Assembly (NCBI RefSeq): GCF_020171845.1
Contig: NZ_JAIVAM010000004.1
Coordinates: 1 to 64,000 of the forward strand
Length of the DNA: 64,000 nucleotides
Origin: Cytobacillus kochii
Lineage (GTDB): Bacteria > Bacillota > Bacilli > Bacillales > Cytobacillaceae
Reading direction: 5' to 3'
How positions within the stretch are numbered: position 1 is the stretch's first letter; each line of letters starts with the position of its first letter. The position numbers and the translations under genes were made by a program. This document shows, one piece after another, positions 8,927 through 20,075 of this stretch. The notes under the pieces are model-generated. The model was not told the origin of the DNA. It searched no databases and worked only from the letters and a program-made list of their open reading frames with translations.

Positions 8927-10471
8927 ATGAATGAAAAACAAAGATTAGAAAGTCAACAAGTAAAGGTCGCAAATCCTGCGGACAAAAAATCCGAAAAGGA
9001 TTACAGTAAGTATTTTGAACATGTGTATACAGCTCCATCTTTAAAGGATGCGAAGAAACGTGGAAAAGAAGATGTCGAATACCATAAGGATTTTGAAATA
9101 CCAAGTGAATTTGCCGGCTTAGGGGAAGGTCGTAAGTTCTATATCCGTACATATGGATGTCAAATGAATGAGCATGACACGGAAGTAATGGCAGGGATTT
9201 TTATGAATTTAGGCTATGAACCAACTGAATCCGTAGATGATGCCAATGTGATTCTTCTAAACACTTGTGCAATCCGTGAAAATGCGGAAAATAAGGTGTT
9301 TGGGGAACTCGGACATTTGAAACATTTAAAACAACAAAATCCTGATTTACTTATCGGTGTTTGTGGGTGTATGTCACAAGAAGAATCTGTTGTTAATAAA
9401 ATTCTTAAAACATATAACCAAGTAGATATGGTGTTTGGAACACATAATATTCACCGCTTGCCAAATATTTTACAAGAAGCTTATATGTCTAAGGAAATGG
9501 TACTTGAAGTTTGGTCTAAAGAAGGCGATGTGATTGAAAATTTACCTAAAGTGAGAAGAGGTAATATCAAGGCTTGGGTAAATATTATGTATGGCTGTGA
9601 TAAATTCTGTACGTATTGCATCGTTCCTTATACAAGAGGAAAAGAGAGAAGTCGCAGACCAGAAGATATCATTCAAGAAGTTCGTCAACTAGCGGCAAAA
9701 GGCTATCAAGAAATTACTTTATTAGGACAAAATGTGAATGCTTACGGTAAAGACTTTAAAGACATGAAGTATGGTCTTGGGGATTTAATGGATGAAATTC
9801 ATAAAATTGATATTCCTAGGGTCCGTTTTACCACTAGTCATCCACGTGACTTTGATGACCATCTCATTGAAGTGCTGGCAAAAGGCGGCAATCTTGTAGA
9901 ACATATTCATTTACCTGTGCAATCAGGTTCTAATGATGTATTGAAAATTATGGCTAGAAAGTACACGAGAGAACAGTTCCTAGAGTTAGTACGCAAAATA
10001 AAAGAAAACATACCAGGAGCAACTTTTACTACGGATATTATTGTTGGTTATCCGAATGAAACTGAAGAACAGTTCGAGGAAACGATGTCGCTCTATCGTG
10101 AAGTAGGTTTTGAAGCGGCGTATACTTTTATCTATTCTCCTCGTGAAGGTACACCTGCTGCGAAAATGAAGGATAATGTACCAATGGAAGTGAAGAAGGA
10201 ACGCTTACAAAGATTAAACGCGCTAGTAAATGAAATATCTGCTGAATCTATGAAGAAATACAAAGATGAAATAGTTGAAGTGTTAGTAGAAGGGGAAAGC
10301 AAAAATAACCCTGATACATTGGCAGGCTATACAAGAAAGAACAAGTTGGTAAACTTTAAAGGACCGAAGACAGCAATAGGAAAAATCGTCAAGGTGAAAG
10401 TGACGGATGCTAAAACTTGGTCACTTAATGGTGAGATGATTGAAGAAAAAGAAAATCTTGAGGTGAGCTAA
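8927..10471 (+). CDS. miaB: tRNA-2-methylthio-N6-isopentenyladenosine synthase MiaB
   Basis: A radical-SAM methylthiotransferase acting on i6A37 of tRNAs, the product of MiaA (18.6 kb in this window). 514 residues. The N-terminal MTTase domain carries its cluster cysteines C78 ([11 protein letters not shown]), C114 (NTCAIRENA) and C148 (GVCGCMSQ). The radical-SAM site is C224/C228/C231 ([10 protein letters not shown]). A TRAM domain closes the protein. The roughly 70-residue N-terminal extension is usual for Bacillus MiaB. One base separates the stop from ymcA, so they form an operon. Confidence 0.97.
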   Translation: MNEKQRLESQQVKVANPADKKSEKDYSKYFEHVYTAPSLKDAKKRGKEDVEYHKDFEIPSEFAGLGEGRKFYIRTYGCQMNEHDTEVMAGIFMNLGYEPTESVDDANVILLNTCAIRENAENKVFGELGHLKHLKQQNPDLLIGVCGCMSQEESVVNKILKTYNQVDMVFGTHNIHRLPNILQEAYMSKEMVLEVWSKEGDVIENLPKVRRGNIKAWVNIMYGCDKFCTYCIVPYTRGKERSRRPEDIIQEVRQLAAKGYQEITLLGQNVNAYGKDFKDMKYGLGDLMDEIHKIDIPRVRFTTSHPRDFDDHLIEVLAKGGNLVEHIHLPVQSGSNDVLKIMARKYTREQFLELVRKIKENIPGATFTTDIIVGYPNETEEQFEETMSLYREVGFEAAYTFIYSPREGTPAAKMKDNVPMEVKKERLQRLNALVNEISAESMKKYKDEIVEVLVEGESKNNPDTLAGYTRKNKLVNFKGPKTAIGKIVKVKVTDAKTWSLNGEMIEEKENLEVS

Positions 10472-10472
10472 G

Positions 10473-10898
10473 ATGGCGAAGTATTCTAAAGATGATATTG
10501 TAAAACGTGCAAGGGAACTAGCTGTAATGATTGCTGAAACGGAAGAAGTAGATTTCTTTAAACGTGCGGAAGCACAAATTAATGAGAATGAAAAAGTTTC
10601 AAAGATTATTACGCAAATTAAAGGTCTACAAAAACAAGCGGTTAATTTACAACATTATGGGAAAGAGGAAGCTTTAAGAAAAACAGAAGCAAAAATTGAT
10701 TCTCTTGAAGAAGAGCTAGATGCAATTCCTGTTGTTCAAGAGTTTAAACAATCTCAAGTGGATGTAAATGATTTATTACAAATTGTCTCTTCAGCCATTT
10801 CTAACAGAGTAACGGATGAGATTATTTCGTCAACTGGTGGCGATTTACTATCTGGTCAAACCGGTTCACAATTGAAAAATTCAGGCTGTCAACATTAA
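10473..10898 (+). CDS. ymcA: YlbF/YmcA-family protein YmcA (RicA)
   Basis: A 141-residue alpha-helical protein of the YlbF/YmcA family. In B. subtilis it joins YlbF and YaaT (the Ric/Y complex), which aids RNase Y maturation of operon mRNAs and promotes competence, biofilm and sporulation. The helical core (VDFFKRAEAQINENEKV, IKGLQKQAVNLQHYGK) and the conserved tail SSTGGDLLSGQTGSQLKNSGC are recognisable. It is translationally coupled to miaB, and rny is in the same window. A strong hairpin terminator follows. Confidence 0.94.
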   Translation: MAKYSKDDIVKRARELAVMIAETEEVDFFKRAEAQINENEKVSKIITQIKGLQKQAVNLQHYGKEEALRKTEAKIDSLEEELDAIPVVQEFKQSQVDVNDLLQIVSSAISNRVTDEIISSTGGDLLSGQTGSQLKNSGCQH

Positions 10899-10908
10899 GA
10901 ATGAAATG

Positions 10909-10945
10909 GAAGGGTGATCACAAGTCGATGTGATCACCCTTTTGA
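10909..10945 (+). terminator. miaB-ymcA terminator
   Basis: AAGGGTGATCACA pairs with TGTGATCACCCTT across a 6-nt loop, followed by T-rich sequence. Confidence 0.85.
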
Positions 10946-11800
10946 TTTTTTACTATTGATATCAGCAGCTTTTAGAAACTCGTTTTTATAAGTTTAATGT
11001 TCTTTTAAGGAAGGAAATGTTTCTTATTGATTACTTAGGTTTCAAACTTCTTATTATTGAATAGATATGGATAGACAAATTGTAGTGTGGAATGATTAAC
11101 AAAATAGGTTAAAAATATGGATTTACCATCTTTTCCTTCGTTGTGTGAGATGAAAATATGGTCTTTTTTTGCTTGTTAAAATAAATCCATCACATTCAAT
11201 GCAACTGTATTTACACCAATTTCCTCCAATCCATAATCGTCCTTTCTAAAAACAATACTTTTACTATTAATTTGAATATACATCTGCATCGTTGTCGTTT
11301 TGGGCAATGATTGAATCGATTGCAGCTGCAGCACCTTTGTTGATGAAAAACTGAAAAGTGATAAAGATATAGTTAAAAAATAGCCTAAAGACCAGCAATA
11401 ATACCCAGCGCTGCCGTTCTGTGTGTATTTAAACGGCTAATCTCACTTATATATGAAACTTATTTGGAGTAAATTTATATCACTAATTATACGCCGTTTT
11501 GTGAGAAATGAAAAAGTGGACTATAAGAAAACAATATAATTGAGAACAAACCATACAGTAAGGTGAAATTTGAGAATTCAAATTTTCAACAAGTAAAGAT
11601 GTGTTTTCAACGTTCTATTTAACTGACCAATAAATCCTTTGTTAGACAACTCTCCCAATAACACCACTTCCATCCTCTTATAATTAATTTAATAGCTACG
11701 TGACAATCAATACAGGCAGTTGCACCAAAAGTGAGAGAAAATGTTATAAGAAGTTGATGAAAAATCTTTCCTAGATTGGGCCCTTGCCCACCTCAGTCCG
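10946..11800. other. Long non-coding gap between ymcA and cotE
   Basis: Close to 1 kb with no convincing gene. On the minus strand, 11176-11289 can be read as 37 codons beginning MQMYIQINSKSIVFRKDDYG, and an overlapping minus-strand frame just upstream reads as NKGAAAAIDSIIAQNDNDAD. Both have protein-like composition but no shared frame, so they may be remnants of a decayed gene. In B. subtilis cotE directly follows ymcA. The rest is AT-rich with scattered stops. Confidence 0.5.
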
Positions 11801-11802
11801 TA

Positions 11803-11829
11803 ACACTCGCCCGTATGCGGCATATGATA
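11803..11829 (+). promoter_or_regulatory. Candidate sigma-E/sigma-K promoter of cotE
   Basis: CATATGATA at 11821-11829 fits the mother-cell -10 pattern CATANNNTA. An AC dinucleotide at 11803-11804 is 16 bases upstream, as sigma-K promoters show. cotE in B. subtilis has both sigma-E and sigma-K promoters. Confidence 0.5.
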
Positions 11830-11936
11830 AAGCATGCTAATGGATTTGGCTAATTGCCCACAAGAAAATATGTCGCACACTAGTCTAATATCCCGCATAG
11901 GATGAATTGAAAATGAATGAGGAGGGTTCGCTCGCA

Positions 11937-12479
11937 ATGGGAGACTATAGAGAGATAATAACGAAGGCAGTCGTTGCGAAAGGACGTAAGTTTATCCAGT
12001 CCAATCACACGGTTTGTCCTCAACACCACCCATCTAGTATTCTTGGTGCTTGGATCATTAACCATAAGTACAAAGCGAAAAAGGTGGGAAATACTGTAGA
12101 GGTTAGCGGAAGCTTTGATATCAATATCTGGTATTCTTATAAAGATAACACGCAAACTGAAGTAGTTACAGAGTGCGTGGAATACAAAGATGTAATCAAA
12201 GTGAAGTATCGTGATGAAGAAATCCTTGACGATATTGAAGTTGTTGCACGGGTCGTTCAACAACCAAACTGTATTGAAGCAACAATCTCTAAAAATGGCA
12301 ATAAAATTATTGTACATGTAGAGAGAGAGTTTATTGTTGAAGTCATTGGAGAAACAAAGATTTGTGTAGCAGTTGCTGATGCTGGTGACTGCGAAGATGA
12401 AGATTGGGGATTAGAAGCAGAAGATGAGGAATTTGAAGACTTAAACCCAGACTTCATCATTGGAACTGAAGAGGAATAA
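11937..12479 (+). CDS. cotE: Outer spore coat morphogenetic protein CotE
   Basis: CotE organises assembly of the outer spore coat. From the ATG at 11937 (AGGAGGG 10 nt upstream) it is 180 residues, beginning [19 protein letters not shown], matching B. subtilis CotE (181 residues); an earlier in-frame ATG at 11907 lacks a ribosome site. The family core is present: [45 protein letters not shown]. The C-terminus is the usual acidic tail ending in [13 protein letters not shown]. It sits just upstream of mutSL as in B. subtilis, separated by a terminator. Confidence 0.97.
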   Translation: MGDYREIITKAVVAKGRKFIQSNHTVCPQHHPSSILGAWIINHKYKAKKVGNTVEVSGSFDINIWYSYKDNTQTEVVTECVEYKDVIKVKYRDEEILDDIEVVARVVQQPNCIEATISKNGNKIIVHVEREFIVEVIGETKICVAVADAGDCEDEDWGLEAEDEEFEDLNPDFIIGTEEE

Positions 12480-12484
12480 AAACT

Positions 12485-12515
12485 AACTAGGAGGTTTTAC
12501 TTCCTAGTTTTTTTC
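12485..12515 (+). terminator. cotE terminator
   Basis: AACTAGGA pairs with TTCCTAGTT, followed by seven T residues. Confidence 0.8.
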
Positions 12516-12589
12516 TTTTTTCAAAGTGTTGAAGAGTTAAGGCGGGTAAGAGTATGAAGCATTTCTAATCGTTTGTTGACTTTCAAGTA

Positions 12590-12598
12590 TGATATAAT
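12590..12598 (+). promoter_or_regulatory. Extended -10 promoter for mutSL
   Basis: TGATATAAT (12590-12598) is a TGN-TATAAT extended -10. A TTGACT at 12576-12581 is too close (11 bp) to serve as its -35, so this is read as an extended -10 promoter about 43 bases before mutS. Confidence 0.5.
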
Positions 12599-12640
12599 GA
12601 GATAAGAAAATAATAGATTATGAATTATGTGGAGGAAATT

Positions 12641-15241
12641 ATGGCAGCAACATATACGCCGATGATACAACAATATTTAAGGGTAAAGGCAGATTATCAA
12701 GATGCCTTTTTATTTTTTCGTTTAGGCGATTTTTATGAGATGTTTTTTGAAGATGCGATTTCAGCATCAAGAGAGTTAGAAATTACATTAACAAGTAGAG
12801 ACGGAGGAGCTGAAGACCGCATACCGATGTGCGGGGTACCTTATCATTCAGCCCCGAATTATATCGAACGCTTAATTGAAAAAGGCTACAAAGTAGCCAT
12901 ATGTGAACAAACCGAAGATCCGAAACAGGCTAAAGGTGTGGTCAAAAGGGAAGTTGTTCAATTAATTACACCTGGGACTCGGATGGAAGGTAAGGGGTTA
13001 AATGAAAAGGAAAATAACTATATTGCTACAGTAAGCGCATTTGAAGATGATACTTATGGTTTTGCATATAGTGATTTATCAACAGGAGAAACAAAAGCGA
13101 CCATTATAACTGATGGTTTTACTTCCATTTTGAATGAGCTTTCAGTTTCTAATGCGAAAGAAATTGTCGTCTCTTCGCAGTTCTCAGATAAATGGCTCAA
13201 AAAGATGAAAGAGAGAATGGTACTGACCATTTCTATTGAAGACGATATCCAAACTCGGGAAGTGTTTCAGGAAAGTGTAGCAAAGTTAGTAAATGATCGT
13301 CTGCGTGAAACAGTAATGAGATTATATAATTATTTATACAAAACACAAAAACGTAGCCTTGACCATTTGCAACTAGCTGAAGTGTATGAAGTGAACCAAT
13401 TTATGAAAATTGATTATTTCTCGAAGAAAAACCTAGAACTAACTGAAACGATGCGTTCAAATGGAAAGAAAGGTTCACTTCTTTGGCTGCTGGATGAAAC
13501 GAAAACAGCGATGGGTTCGAGAATGTTAAAACAATGGATAGATCGTCCGTTAATTAATAAGGATGCCATTATAGAACGACAATCAATGGTGGAAACTTTC
13601 ATGAATCATTATTTCGAACGAGAAGAGCTAAGAGATACTTTAAAAGAGGTATATGACTTAGAGCGACTTGCAGGTAGAGTCGCATTCGGTAATGTCAATG
13701 CTCGTGACTTATATCAATTGCAAAAATCATTACAGCAAGTACCCAAAATAGGTCATGTAGTGAATCAGTTAACGAATAACGTAGCTAAACAGTTGGCAAA
13801 TGAACTTGATCCTTGTGAGGATGTAACCGACTTGTTAGAAAGAGCCATTACCGATAATCCCCCGTTAACCATCAAGGAAGGGAATATTATTGCTGATGGT
13901 TTTAATGAAGAACTCGATCAATATCGTGACGCAACGAAAAACGGTAAAAATTGGATCGCTCAGCTTGAGAAGAAAGAGAGAGAGAAGACAGGGATTAAGT
14001 CATTAAAAATTGGATACAATCGTGTCTTCGGATATTATATTGAAGTGACAAAGTCTAATCTTCATCTGTTAGAAGAAGGTTTATATGATCGAAAGCAAAC
14101 CTTAACAAATGCTGAAAGGTTTATTACTCCAGAGCTAAAAGAAAAAGAGGCATTAATTCTACAAGCGGAAGAAAAATCGGTTGAACTAGAATACACATTA
14201 TTCTTAGAGGTAAGAGAACAGGTAAAAGAGCATATTCCACGCATCCAGAATCTTGCCAAGCTTATAAGTGAATTGGATGTATTGCAATGTTTCTCTGTGG
14301 TTAGCGAACAGCGACAATACCATAAACCGACCTTTTCTAGTGAACGGAAAATCGTCATTGAGGATGGGAGACATCCGGTTGTTGAAAAAGTGATGAATGC
14401 GCAAGAATATGTAGCAAATGATTGTTATATGGATGAGGAAAGAGAGTTGTTACTTATTACTGGACCTAATATGTCAGGTAAAAGTACATATATGCGACAA
14501 ATTGCTTTAACCTCAATTTTGGCACAAGTTGGTTGTTTTGTTCCTGCTAAACAAGCGGTGTTACCTATTTTTGACCAAGTGTTTACTAGAATAGGTGCGG
14601 CAGATGATTTAATCTCTGGACAAAGCACATTTATGGTCGAGATGTTAGAAGCAAGGAATGCCATTGTTCATGCCACAGAAAATAGTCTTATCCTATTTGA
14701 CGAAATTGGTAGGGGAACGTCAACCTATGATGGAATGGCCCTTGCTCAGGCGATTATTGAATATATTCACCACCATATTGGGGCGAAAACATTGTTCTCA
14801 ACGCATTATCATGAGCTTACTGTTTTGGCAGAGGAGTTACCCCATCTAGAAAATGTGCATGTAAGTGCAGTTGAACAAAACGGGAAGGTCGTATTTCTCC
14901 ATAAGATTAAAGAAGGCTCAGCAGATAAAAGTTATGGTATACATGTTGCCCAACTTGCAGAGCTACCGGAGACATTGATTCAAAGAGCAAACGAAATCCT
15001 TACGCGACTAGAAGCAAAGGATTCAACAAAAATAAATGCAACAGCAACAAAAATAGACGTACAAGAAGAAGCGGTTGGCCAATTGTCATTCTTTGAAGAA
15101 GAAACGCAAGCGAAAAGAGGAACAAATATTGCAACAAAGGAAAGAAAGTTGCTTGATCAGCTAAAGAAACTAGACATTCTAGAAATGACACCGATGACGG
15201 CATTAAATACCTTATATGAGATACAAAAAAAATTAAAATAA
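12641..15241 (+). CDS. mutS: DNA mismatch repair protein MutS
   Basis: Recognises mismatches and small loops and recruits MutL. The start at 12641 ([13 protein letters not shown]) follows GGAGG by 5 nt and gives 866 residues; an in-frame ATG at 12620 precedes the ribosome site and is rejected. Mismatch-recognition domain I has the FxE-like [10 protein letters not shown]. The ATPase has Walker [10 protein letters not shown] near residues 607-615 and [16 protein letters not shown]. The QLSFFEEE motif near the C-terminus matches the beta-clamp-binding box of Bacillus MutS. mutL starts 21 bases downstream. Confidence 0.98.
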   Translation: MAATYTPMIQQYLRVKADYQDAFLFFRLGDFYEMFFEDAISASRELEITLTSRDGGAEDRIPMCGVPYHSAPNYIERLIEKGYKVAICEQTEDPKQAKGVVKREVVQLITPGTRMEGKGLNEKENNYIATVSAFEDDTYGFAYSDLSTGETKATIITDGFTSILNELSVSNAKEIVVSSQFSDKWLKKMKERMVLTISIEDDIQTREVFQESVAKLVNDRLRETVMRLYNYLYKTQKRSLDHLQLAEVYEVNQFMKIDYFSKKNLELTETMRSNGKKGSLLWLLDETKTAMGSRMLKQWIDRPLINKDAIIERQSMVETFMNHYFEREELRDTLKEVYDLERLAGRVAFGNVNARDLYQLQKSLQQVPKIGHVVNQLTNNVAKQLANELDPCEDVTDLLERAITDNPPLTIKEGNIIADGFNEELDQYRDATKNGKNWIAQLEKKEREKTGIKSLKIGYNRVFGYYIEVTKSNLHLLEEGLYDRKQTLTNAERFITPELKEKEALILQAEEKSVELEYTLFLEVREQVKEHIPRIQNLAKLISELDVLQCFSVVSEQRQYHKPTFSSERKIVIEDGRHPVVEKVMNAQEYVANDCYMDEERELLLITGPNMSGKSTYMRQIALTSILAQVGCFVPAKQAVLPIFDQVFTRIGAADDLISGQSTFMVEMLEARNAIVHATENSLILFDEIGRGTSTYDGMALAQAIIEYIHHHIGAKTLFSTHYHELTVLAEELPHLENVHVSAVEQNGKVVFLHKIKEGSADKSYGIHVAQLAELPETLIQRANEILTRLEAKDSTKINATATKIDVQEEAVGQLSFFEEETQAKRGTNIATKERKLLDQLKKLDILEMTPMTALNTLYEIQKKLK

Positions 15242-15262
15242 AGATTGAAAGGGTGAATCCTA

Positions 15263-17122
15263 ATGGGTAAAATCAAGCTCTTAGATGATTATCTATCAAA
15301 TAAAATCGCAGCAGGAGAAGTCGTTGAGCGTCCAGCATCTGTTGTAAAAGAATTAGTAGAAAATGCAATTGATGCTGGCAGTTCTGTCATTGAAGTGGAA
15401 GTAGAAGAAGCTGGCCTTTCAAGTATCCGCATCATCGATAATGGAGAAGGAATAGCAGAAGATGACGTTCTCCATGCGTTCCATCGACATGCGACAAGTA
15501 AAATCCAAGACGAGAGCGACCTATTTAGGATTCGCACATTAGGATTTAGAGGGGAAGCGCTGCCCTCTATTGCTTCCGTTTCCAAAGTCGAATTGAAGAC
15601 TTGCCATAGTGATATAGGTACGAGAGTGGTGCTTGAAGGCGGCAAAGTTATAACGATGGAAAAGGCAGCTAGTCGTAAAGGTACAGATATTACCGTGTCA
15701 GATTTGTTTTACAATACGCCGGCTAGACTTAAATATATGAAAACGATTCATACCGAATTAGGTAATATTACAGATGTCATGAATCGCTTATCTTTATCAC
15801 ACCCGGAGATCTCATTCAGGTTACTCCATAATGATAAGCAATTGTTAAAAACAACAGGTAATGGTGATGTTCGTCAAGTTTTAGCGGCGATCTATGGTTT
15901 AAATATTGTCAAAAAAATGATTCCCATTCAAACTCAGTCCCTTGACTTCAAGGTTTCTGGTTATGTAGCGTTACCAGAAATAACGAGAGCTTCGAGAAAT
16001 TATATTTCAACGATGATCAATGGTCGGTTTATTAAAAACTACCCTTTAGTGAAAGCGATTCAGGAAGGTTATCATACATTATTGCCGATAGGACGGTATC
16101 CCATTGTTTTATTAAACATTGAAATGGACCCATTATTAGTAGATGTAAACGTTCATCCTTCTAAAATGGAAGTTCGGTTAAGTAAAGAGCATGAATTAAA
16201 CGAATTAGTAACGGCCACCATTAAACAAGTCTTTAAAAAAGAAGAATTAATTCCAAGTGGCTTTACCGAAAAGAAAATAATTAAGCCAAAAGATGAACAA
16301 ACATTCCTTCACCTCGATCATTTACCTGAAAGAAAACCATTTAAAGAGATCGAGCGAGAAAGGAAAGCAACAGAAGTACAATTCATCCAAGAAGATTCAG
16401 TAACACCAAACGAACAGGTAAAAAATACGATCTTTGAAACGGCTCCTGCAATAGAAGTTTATGCTCCACCTAAAGAAGTGGACTCACAAGAAGAAGAAAA
16501 TATAACGCTTGCAGAAGAAGAGGAATTCGTGCTTCCTTCAAGAGTCCCAGCGATGTATCCGATAGGTCAAATGCATGGTACGTATATTTTTGCACAAAAT
16601 GATAATGGTTTGTATATCATTGATCAGCATGCGGCTCAGGAAAGAATCAAATATGAGTTTTTTAAGGAAAAGGTTGGGAAAGTAGAAAGTGAATTACAGG
16701 AGCTTTTGATACCAATGACCTTTGAATATGCGAATGACGATGTGATAAAGATTGAAGAATATAAAGACGAACTTGAAAAAGTGGGGGTTTTCTTAGAGGA
16801 GTTTGGCCACAACAGTTATATCGTTCGTGCGCATCCACAATGGTTTCCTAAAGGAGAAGAACAAGAAACGATCGTGGATATGATAGAACAATTGCTGAAT
16901 ATGAAGCGAGTGGATATAAAAAAACTGAGAGAAGAAGCGGCTATCATGATGAGTTGTAAAGGTTCCATAAAAGCAAATCGCCATTTACGTAACGATGAAA
17001 TTCAAGCATTACTTGATGAGTTACGACAAACGAATGATCCTTTTACTTGTCCTCATGGTCGCCCAATTATCATTCATTATTCTATATATGAAATGGAAAA
17101 AATGTTTAAGCGTATTATGTAA
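15263..17122 (+). CDS. mutL: DNA mismatch repair endonuclease MutL
   Basis: The MutL partner of MutS; in Gram-positives without MutH it nicks the new strand. 619 residues. The N-terminal GHKL ATPase has [16 protein letters not shown] and [16 protein letters not shown] variable acidic linker spans about 340-430. The C-terminal endonuclease motif [12 protein letters not shown] is at about 453-464, with [12 protein letters not shown] and the metal-site CPHGRPIII, so it should be an active nuclease. It is co-transcribed with mutS and ends at a bidirectional terminator shared with mreBH. Confidence 0.97.
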   Translation: MGKIKLLDDYLSNKIAAGEVVERPASVVKELVENAIDAGSSVIEVEVEEAGLSSIRIIDNGEGIAEDDVLHAFHRHATSKIQDESDLFRIRTLGFRGEALPSIASVSKVELKTCHSDIGTRVVLEGGKVITMEKAASRKGTDITVSDLFYNTPARLKYMKTIHTELGNITDVMNRLSLSHPEISFRLLHNDKQLLKTTGNGDVRQVLAAIYGLNIVKKMIPIQTQSLDFKVSGYVALPEITRASRNYISTMINGRFIKNYPLVKAIQEGYHTLLPIGRYPIVLLNIEMDPLLVDVNVHPSKMEVRLSKEHELNELVTATIKQVFKKEELIPSGFTEKKIIKPKDEQTFLHLDHLPERKPFKEIERERKATEVQFIQEDSVTPNEQVKNTIFETAPAIEVYAPPKEVDSQEEENITLAEEEEFVLPSRVPAMYPIGQMHGTYIFAQNDNGLYIIDQHAAQERIKYEFFKEKVGKVESELQELLIPMTFEYANDDVIKIEEYKDELEKVGVFLEEFGHNSYIVRAHPQWFPKGEEQETIVDMIEQLLNMKRVDIKKLREEAAIMMSCKGSIKANRHLRNDEIQALLDELRQTNDPFTCPHGRPIIIHYSIYEMEKMFKRIM

Positions 17123-17193
17123 GACCAGCTTTAAAGAGACCTTTGTTTTAAGTAGGATATAGGAAATCAACTCTAAAACGCTTATGGTCACAT

Positions 17194-17240
17194 AAAAAGA
17201 GAGAACCGCAAAATTAGTGATACGCGGTTCTCTCTTTTTT
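17194..17240. terminator. Bidirectional terminator between mutL and mreBH
   Basis: AAAAAGAGAGAACCGC pairs with GCGGTTCTCTCTTTTT. A on one side and T on the other let it serve both convergent units. Confidence 0.9.
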
Positions 17241-17242
17241 AA

Positions 17243-18253
17243 TTATTTCGCATTGGCTGTTTGTAATTTGTCCATGTATTTTAATGATTTTCCTGTTCCA
17301 ATTGCGACGGATTCTAACGGATTTGGAGCAAGGTGAACAGGCACATCAATCTCTTGACTGATCCATTCTTGCATACCGTTAAGTAAAGCTCCACCGCCAG
17401 TTAAAATGACTCCACGGTCAACGATATCACCGCTTAATTCAGCAGGGCTATCTTCTAAAGTTGCTCTTAGTGCTTCTAAAATACTGAGTAACGCTTCTTT
17501 CATCGCATCCCTAATTTCAAATGAAGAAAGCTCAATGGTTTTTGGTAAACCAGTAACTAAATCTCTCCCACGTATCTCCATTTTTAATTCATCATGATTA
17601 ATCAGCGCATGGCCAATTTCAATTTTAATATTCTCTGCTGTTCTTTCACCAATAAGTACGTTATATTCTTTACGCACATACTGAATAATATCATCGTCTA
17701 AACGGTCTCCGCCAATACGGACGGAGTGGCAAGCAACTACACCACCGAAGGAAATAATCGCCACTTCAGTTGAACCGCCACCTATGTCAACTACTACATT
17801 TGCGACTGGCTCATCGACTGGCATACCCGCGCCAATTGCTGCTGCAACAGGTTCCTCAATAACGAAAACTTTTTTTGCACCGGCGTTTCGTACGGCGTCT
17901 TGAATCGCTCTTCTTTCAACACTTGTCGACCCGGAAGGTGTACAAACAACGACACTCGGCTTTCTAATTGAGAAGCCACCAGCTTTTGCAGCTTTTTTCA
18001 TAATATGACGTAACATTTCTGTTGTTGTATCGAAATCGGCAATTACCCCATCTTTTAGTGGGCGTATGGCGACAATTCGTCCCGGTGTTTTACCAATCAT
18101 TTCTTTTGCTTCAGAGCCAACTGCAAGCACTTTTTTTGTTTCTGTATCAATCGCAACAACAGAAGGCTCATTGAGAGCGATTCCTTTTGCCTTACTATAA
18201 ACAAGTATATTAGCTGTTCCTAAATCGATTCCAATTTCAGCATTTCCTATCAT
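17243..18253 (-). CDS. mreBH: Rod shape-determining actin homologue MreBH
   Basis: An MreB-family actin ATPase that guides lateral cell-wall synthesis. 336 residues from the ATG at 18253, six bases after AGGTGA; an in-frame TTG two codons earlier is less well placed. Phosphate loops are clear: [31 protein letters not shown], and adenosine motif [22 protein letters not shown] and the short C-terminus resemble B. subtilis MreBH more than MreB or Mbl. B. subtilis MreBH localises the LytE autolysin and depends on sigma-I; I found no convincing sigma-I promoter here. It lies between mutL and miaA. Confidence 0.88.
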   Translation of the reverse strand: MIGNAEIGIDLGTANILVYSKAKGIALNEPSVVAIDTETKKVLAVGSEAKEMIGKTPGRIVAIRPLKDGVIADFDTTTEMLRHIMKKAAKAGGFSIRKPSVVVCTPSGSTSVERRAIQDAVRNAGAKKVFVIEEPVAAAIGAGMPVDEPVANVVVDIGGGSTEVAIISFGGVVACHSVRIGGDRLDDDIIQYVRKEYNVLIGERTAENIKIEIGHALINHDELKMEIRGRDLVTGLPKTIELSSFEIRDAMKEALLSILEALRATLEDSPAELSGDIVDRGVILTGGGALLNGMQEWISQEIDVPVHLAPNPLESVAIGTGKSLKYMDKLQTANAK

Positions 18254-18561
18254 TATCAATCACCTAATTTCCTATAATTCTGCTTCGTCTCAATCCATTT
18301 TCATAAGACCATATTCATAAGACATCTTATCTTAAACTCCGCTTTTTATAAGGTAACATGAAACGACTATAGAAGCCTGAATGTAAATAAAACGTTATAA
18401 AAATGTAATCTCTACTGTAAAAAAGAATCGAATCCGCAATAAAAAAGGTTTAATTTGTAGAAAAAGGGTGAATAATGTTTGAGTATTGATTGTCTTTTTT
18501 CCTTCCTATGCTTATGGTACGATAAGGTAGAAATTGAAAGACTAAAAGGCAGTGTGAGTGA
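18254..18561. other. Divergent intergenic region mreBH / miaA
   Basis: 308 bases holding the promoters of mreBH (leftward) and miaA (rightward). No clean sigma-A promoter pair or hairpin could be assigned on either strand. Confidence 0.5.
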
Positions 18562-19527
18562 ATGACAAATCAAAAAGAAAAAATCATTATTCTTATAGGA
18601 CCTACTGCTGTAGGGAAAACAAAAACAAGTATTGAACTGGCAAAAAAATATAATGGTGAAATTATTAGTGGTGATTCCATGCAAGTTTACAAAGGTATGG
18701 ACATTGGTACAGCTAAAATAACGAAAGAAGAGACAGAAGGTATCAGCCATCATTTAATTGATATTAAAGAGCCAGATGAAAGTTTTTCGACAGCTGAATT
18801 TCAAACAATTGTCAGAGAAAAGATAACTGAAATCAGTAGTAAAGGGAAGTTACCCATTATTGTAGGGGGGACGGGACTATATATACAATCCGTTCTATTT
18901 GACTATCAATTTTCAAATGCCCCCTCAGATGATGATTTTCGATATCGCTTAGAGGAAAGGGCGAAAGTTGAAGGGAATGTTTGTATACATAAGGAATTAC
19001 AGGTGGTCGATCCGGTATCTGCGGGAAAAATACATCCTAATAATATTCGAAGAGTGATTCGGGCTCTCGAAGTATACCATTGTACGGGAAAAACGATGAC
19101 AGAGTGGCAAAGTAAACAAGAACTTGAATCGGTATATAATGCCGCTGTAATCGGTTTAACAATGGATAGAGATCTTTTGTATAAACGGATTAATCAGAGA
19201 ATAGATATGATGATGGATAATGGCCTATTGGAAGAAGTGAGAGGGTTTTGTGATAAAGGATTGCAAAACTGTCAGTCCATGCAAGCGATAGGATATAAGG
19301 AATTCTACCCTTATTTTGATGGTTTGATTACTTTAGACGAGGCTGTTGATCAGCTAAAGCAAAACTCACGAAGATATGCCAAAAGACAGCTAACCTGGTT
19401 TCGTAATAAACTGGATGTTAGTTGGATAGATATGAGTGAAGCTCTCGATTCAAAGGGTTTTCATAAAAAAATAAATGAAATTTATGTAACGATTGAAGGA
19501 AAGCTGAAAATTAAATCGAATACATAA
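18562..19527 (+). CDS. miaA: tRNA dimethylallyltransferase MiaA
   Basis: Transfers a dimethylallyl group to A37 of tRNAs reading codons that start with U, making i6A, the substrate of MiaB. 321 residues. The P-loop GPTAVGKT is at residues 13-20, followed by [24 protein letters not shown] and the [13 protein letters not shown] motif. It starts after GTGAGTGA, a weak ribosome site. hfq follows 28 bases downstream, the usual miaA-hfq pair. Confidence 0.97.
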   Translation: MTNQKEKIIILIGPTAVGKTKTSIELAKKYNGEIISGDSMQVYKGMDIGTAKITKEETEGISHHLIDIKEPDESFSTAEFQTIVREKITEISSKGKLPIIVGGTGLYIQSVLFDYQFSNAPSDDDFRYRLEERAKVEGNVCIHKELQVVDPVSAGKIHPNNIRRVIRALEVYHCTGKTMTEWQSKQELESVYNAAVIGLTMDRDLLYKRINQRIDMMMDNGLLEEVRGFCDKGLQNCQSMQAIGYKEFYPYFDGLITLDEAVDQLKQNSRRYAKRQLTWFRNKLDVSWIDMSEALDSKGFHKKINEIYVTIEGKLKIKSNT

Positions 19528-19555
19528 TATTAGAGATAAAAGAGGAGGATTTGTA

Positions 19556-19786
19556 ATGAAAACATCAATCAATATCCAAGATCAATTTCTAAATCAATTG
19601 CGAAAAGATAATGCCAATGTGACAGTTTTCTTATTAAACGGTTTCCAAATTAGGGGGCAAGTAAAGGGATTTGATAATTTTACTGTCCTATTTGAATCAG
19701 AAGGAAAACAACAACTTGTTTATAAGCACGCGATTTCAACATTTGCTCCTCAACGAAATGTATCGCTAGATATGGAACAAAAATAA
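19556..19786 (+). CDS. hfq: RNA chaperone Hfq
   Basis: A 76-residue Sm-like hexameric RNA-binding protein. Sm1 ([26 protein letters not shown]) and Sm2 ([11 protein letters not shown]) are intact; the short C-terminus is typical of Gram-positive Hfq. An AGAGGAGG ribosome site precedes the ATG. It ends the miaA-hfq operon at a hairpin terminator. Confidence 0.98.
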   Translation: MKTSINIQDQFLNQLRKDNANVTVFLLNGFQIRGQVKGFDNFTVLFESEGKQQLVYKHAISTFAPQRNVSLDMEQK

Positions 19787-19802
19787 TAAAGTTGCTTCGT
19801 CG

Positions 19803-19830
19803 AGTCCGCAAATGATGCGGGCTTTTTCTT
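19803..19830 (+). terminator. miaA-hfq terminator
   Basis: AGTCCGC pairs with GCGGGCT around AAATGAT, then five T residues. Confidence 0.8.
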
Positions 19831-20017
19831 ATACTTTGACAATCTTGTTGGAAGAAATTCGGTTGATCTATAATTTATATTTAATTATTAACAATTTTGT
19901 TTTCACTAAAAAAACTTTAATGATTTTCCTCCAAATTGAATATATATGAACAAGAAGACTCTAACTTCTAATAATAGAATAGGCTAAATAACGACTTGAG
20001 ATAACGACTAGGCTTTT

Positions 20018-20048
20018 GTCACAATTAAGGCAATCTTAGCGTATACTG
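20018..20048 (+). promoter_or_regulatory. Possible sigma-E promoter of spoVK
   Basis: GTCACAATT (near 20018-20026) followed at sigma-E spacing by CGTATACTG (20040-20048), loosely resembling KMATATT and CATACANT. Expected because spoVK belongs to the mother-cell regulon, but the match is weak. Confidence 0.3.
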
Positions 20049-20075
20049 GTGCAAGAGAATGTGAGGTGAAAGCTA

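Noticed and set aside
12576-12598. TTGACT plus TATAAT as a standard sigma-A promoter for mutS
   Set aside because: Spacer is only 11 bp. The extended -10 alone is the better reading.
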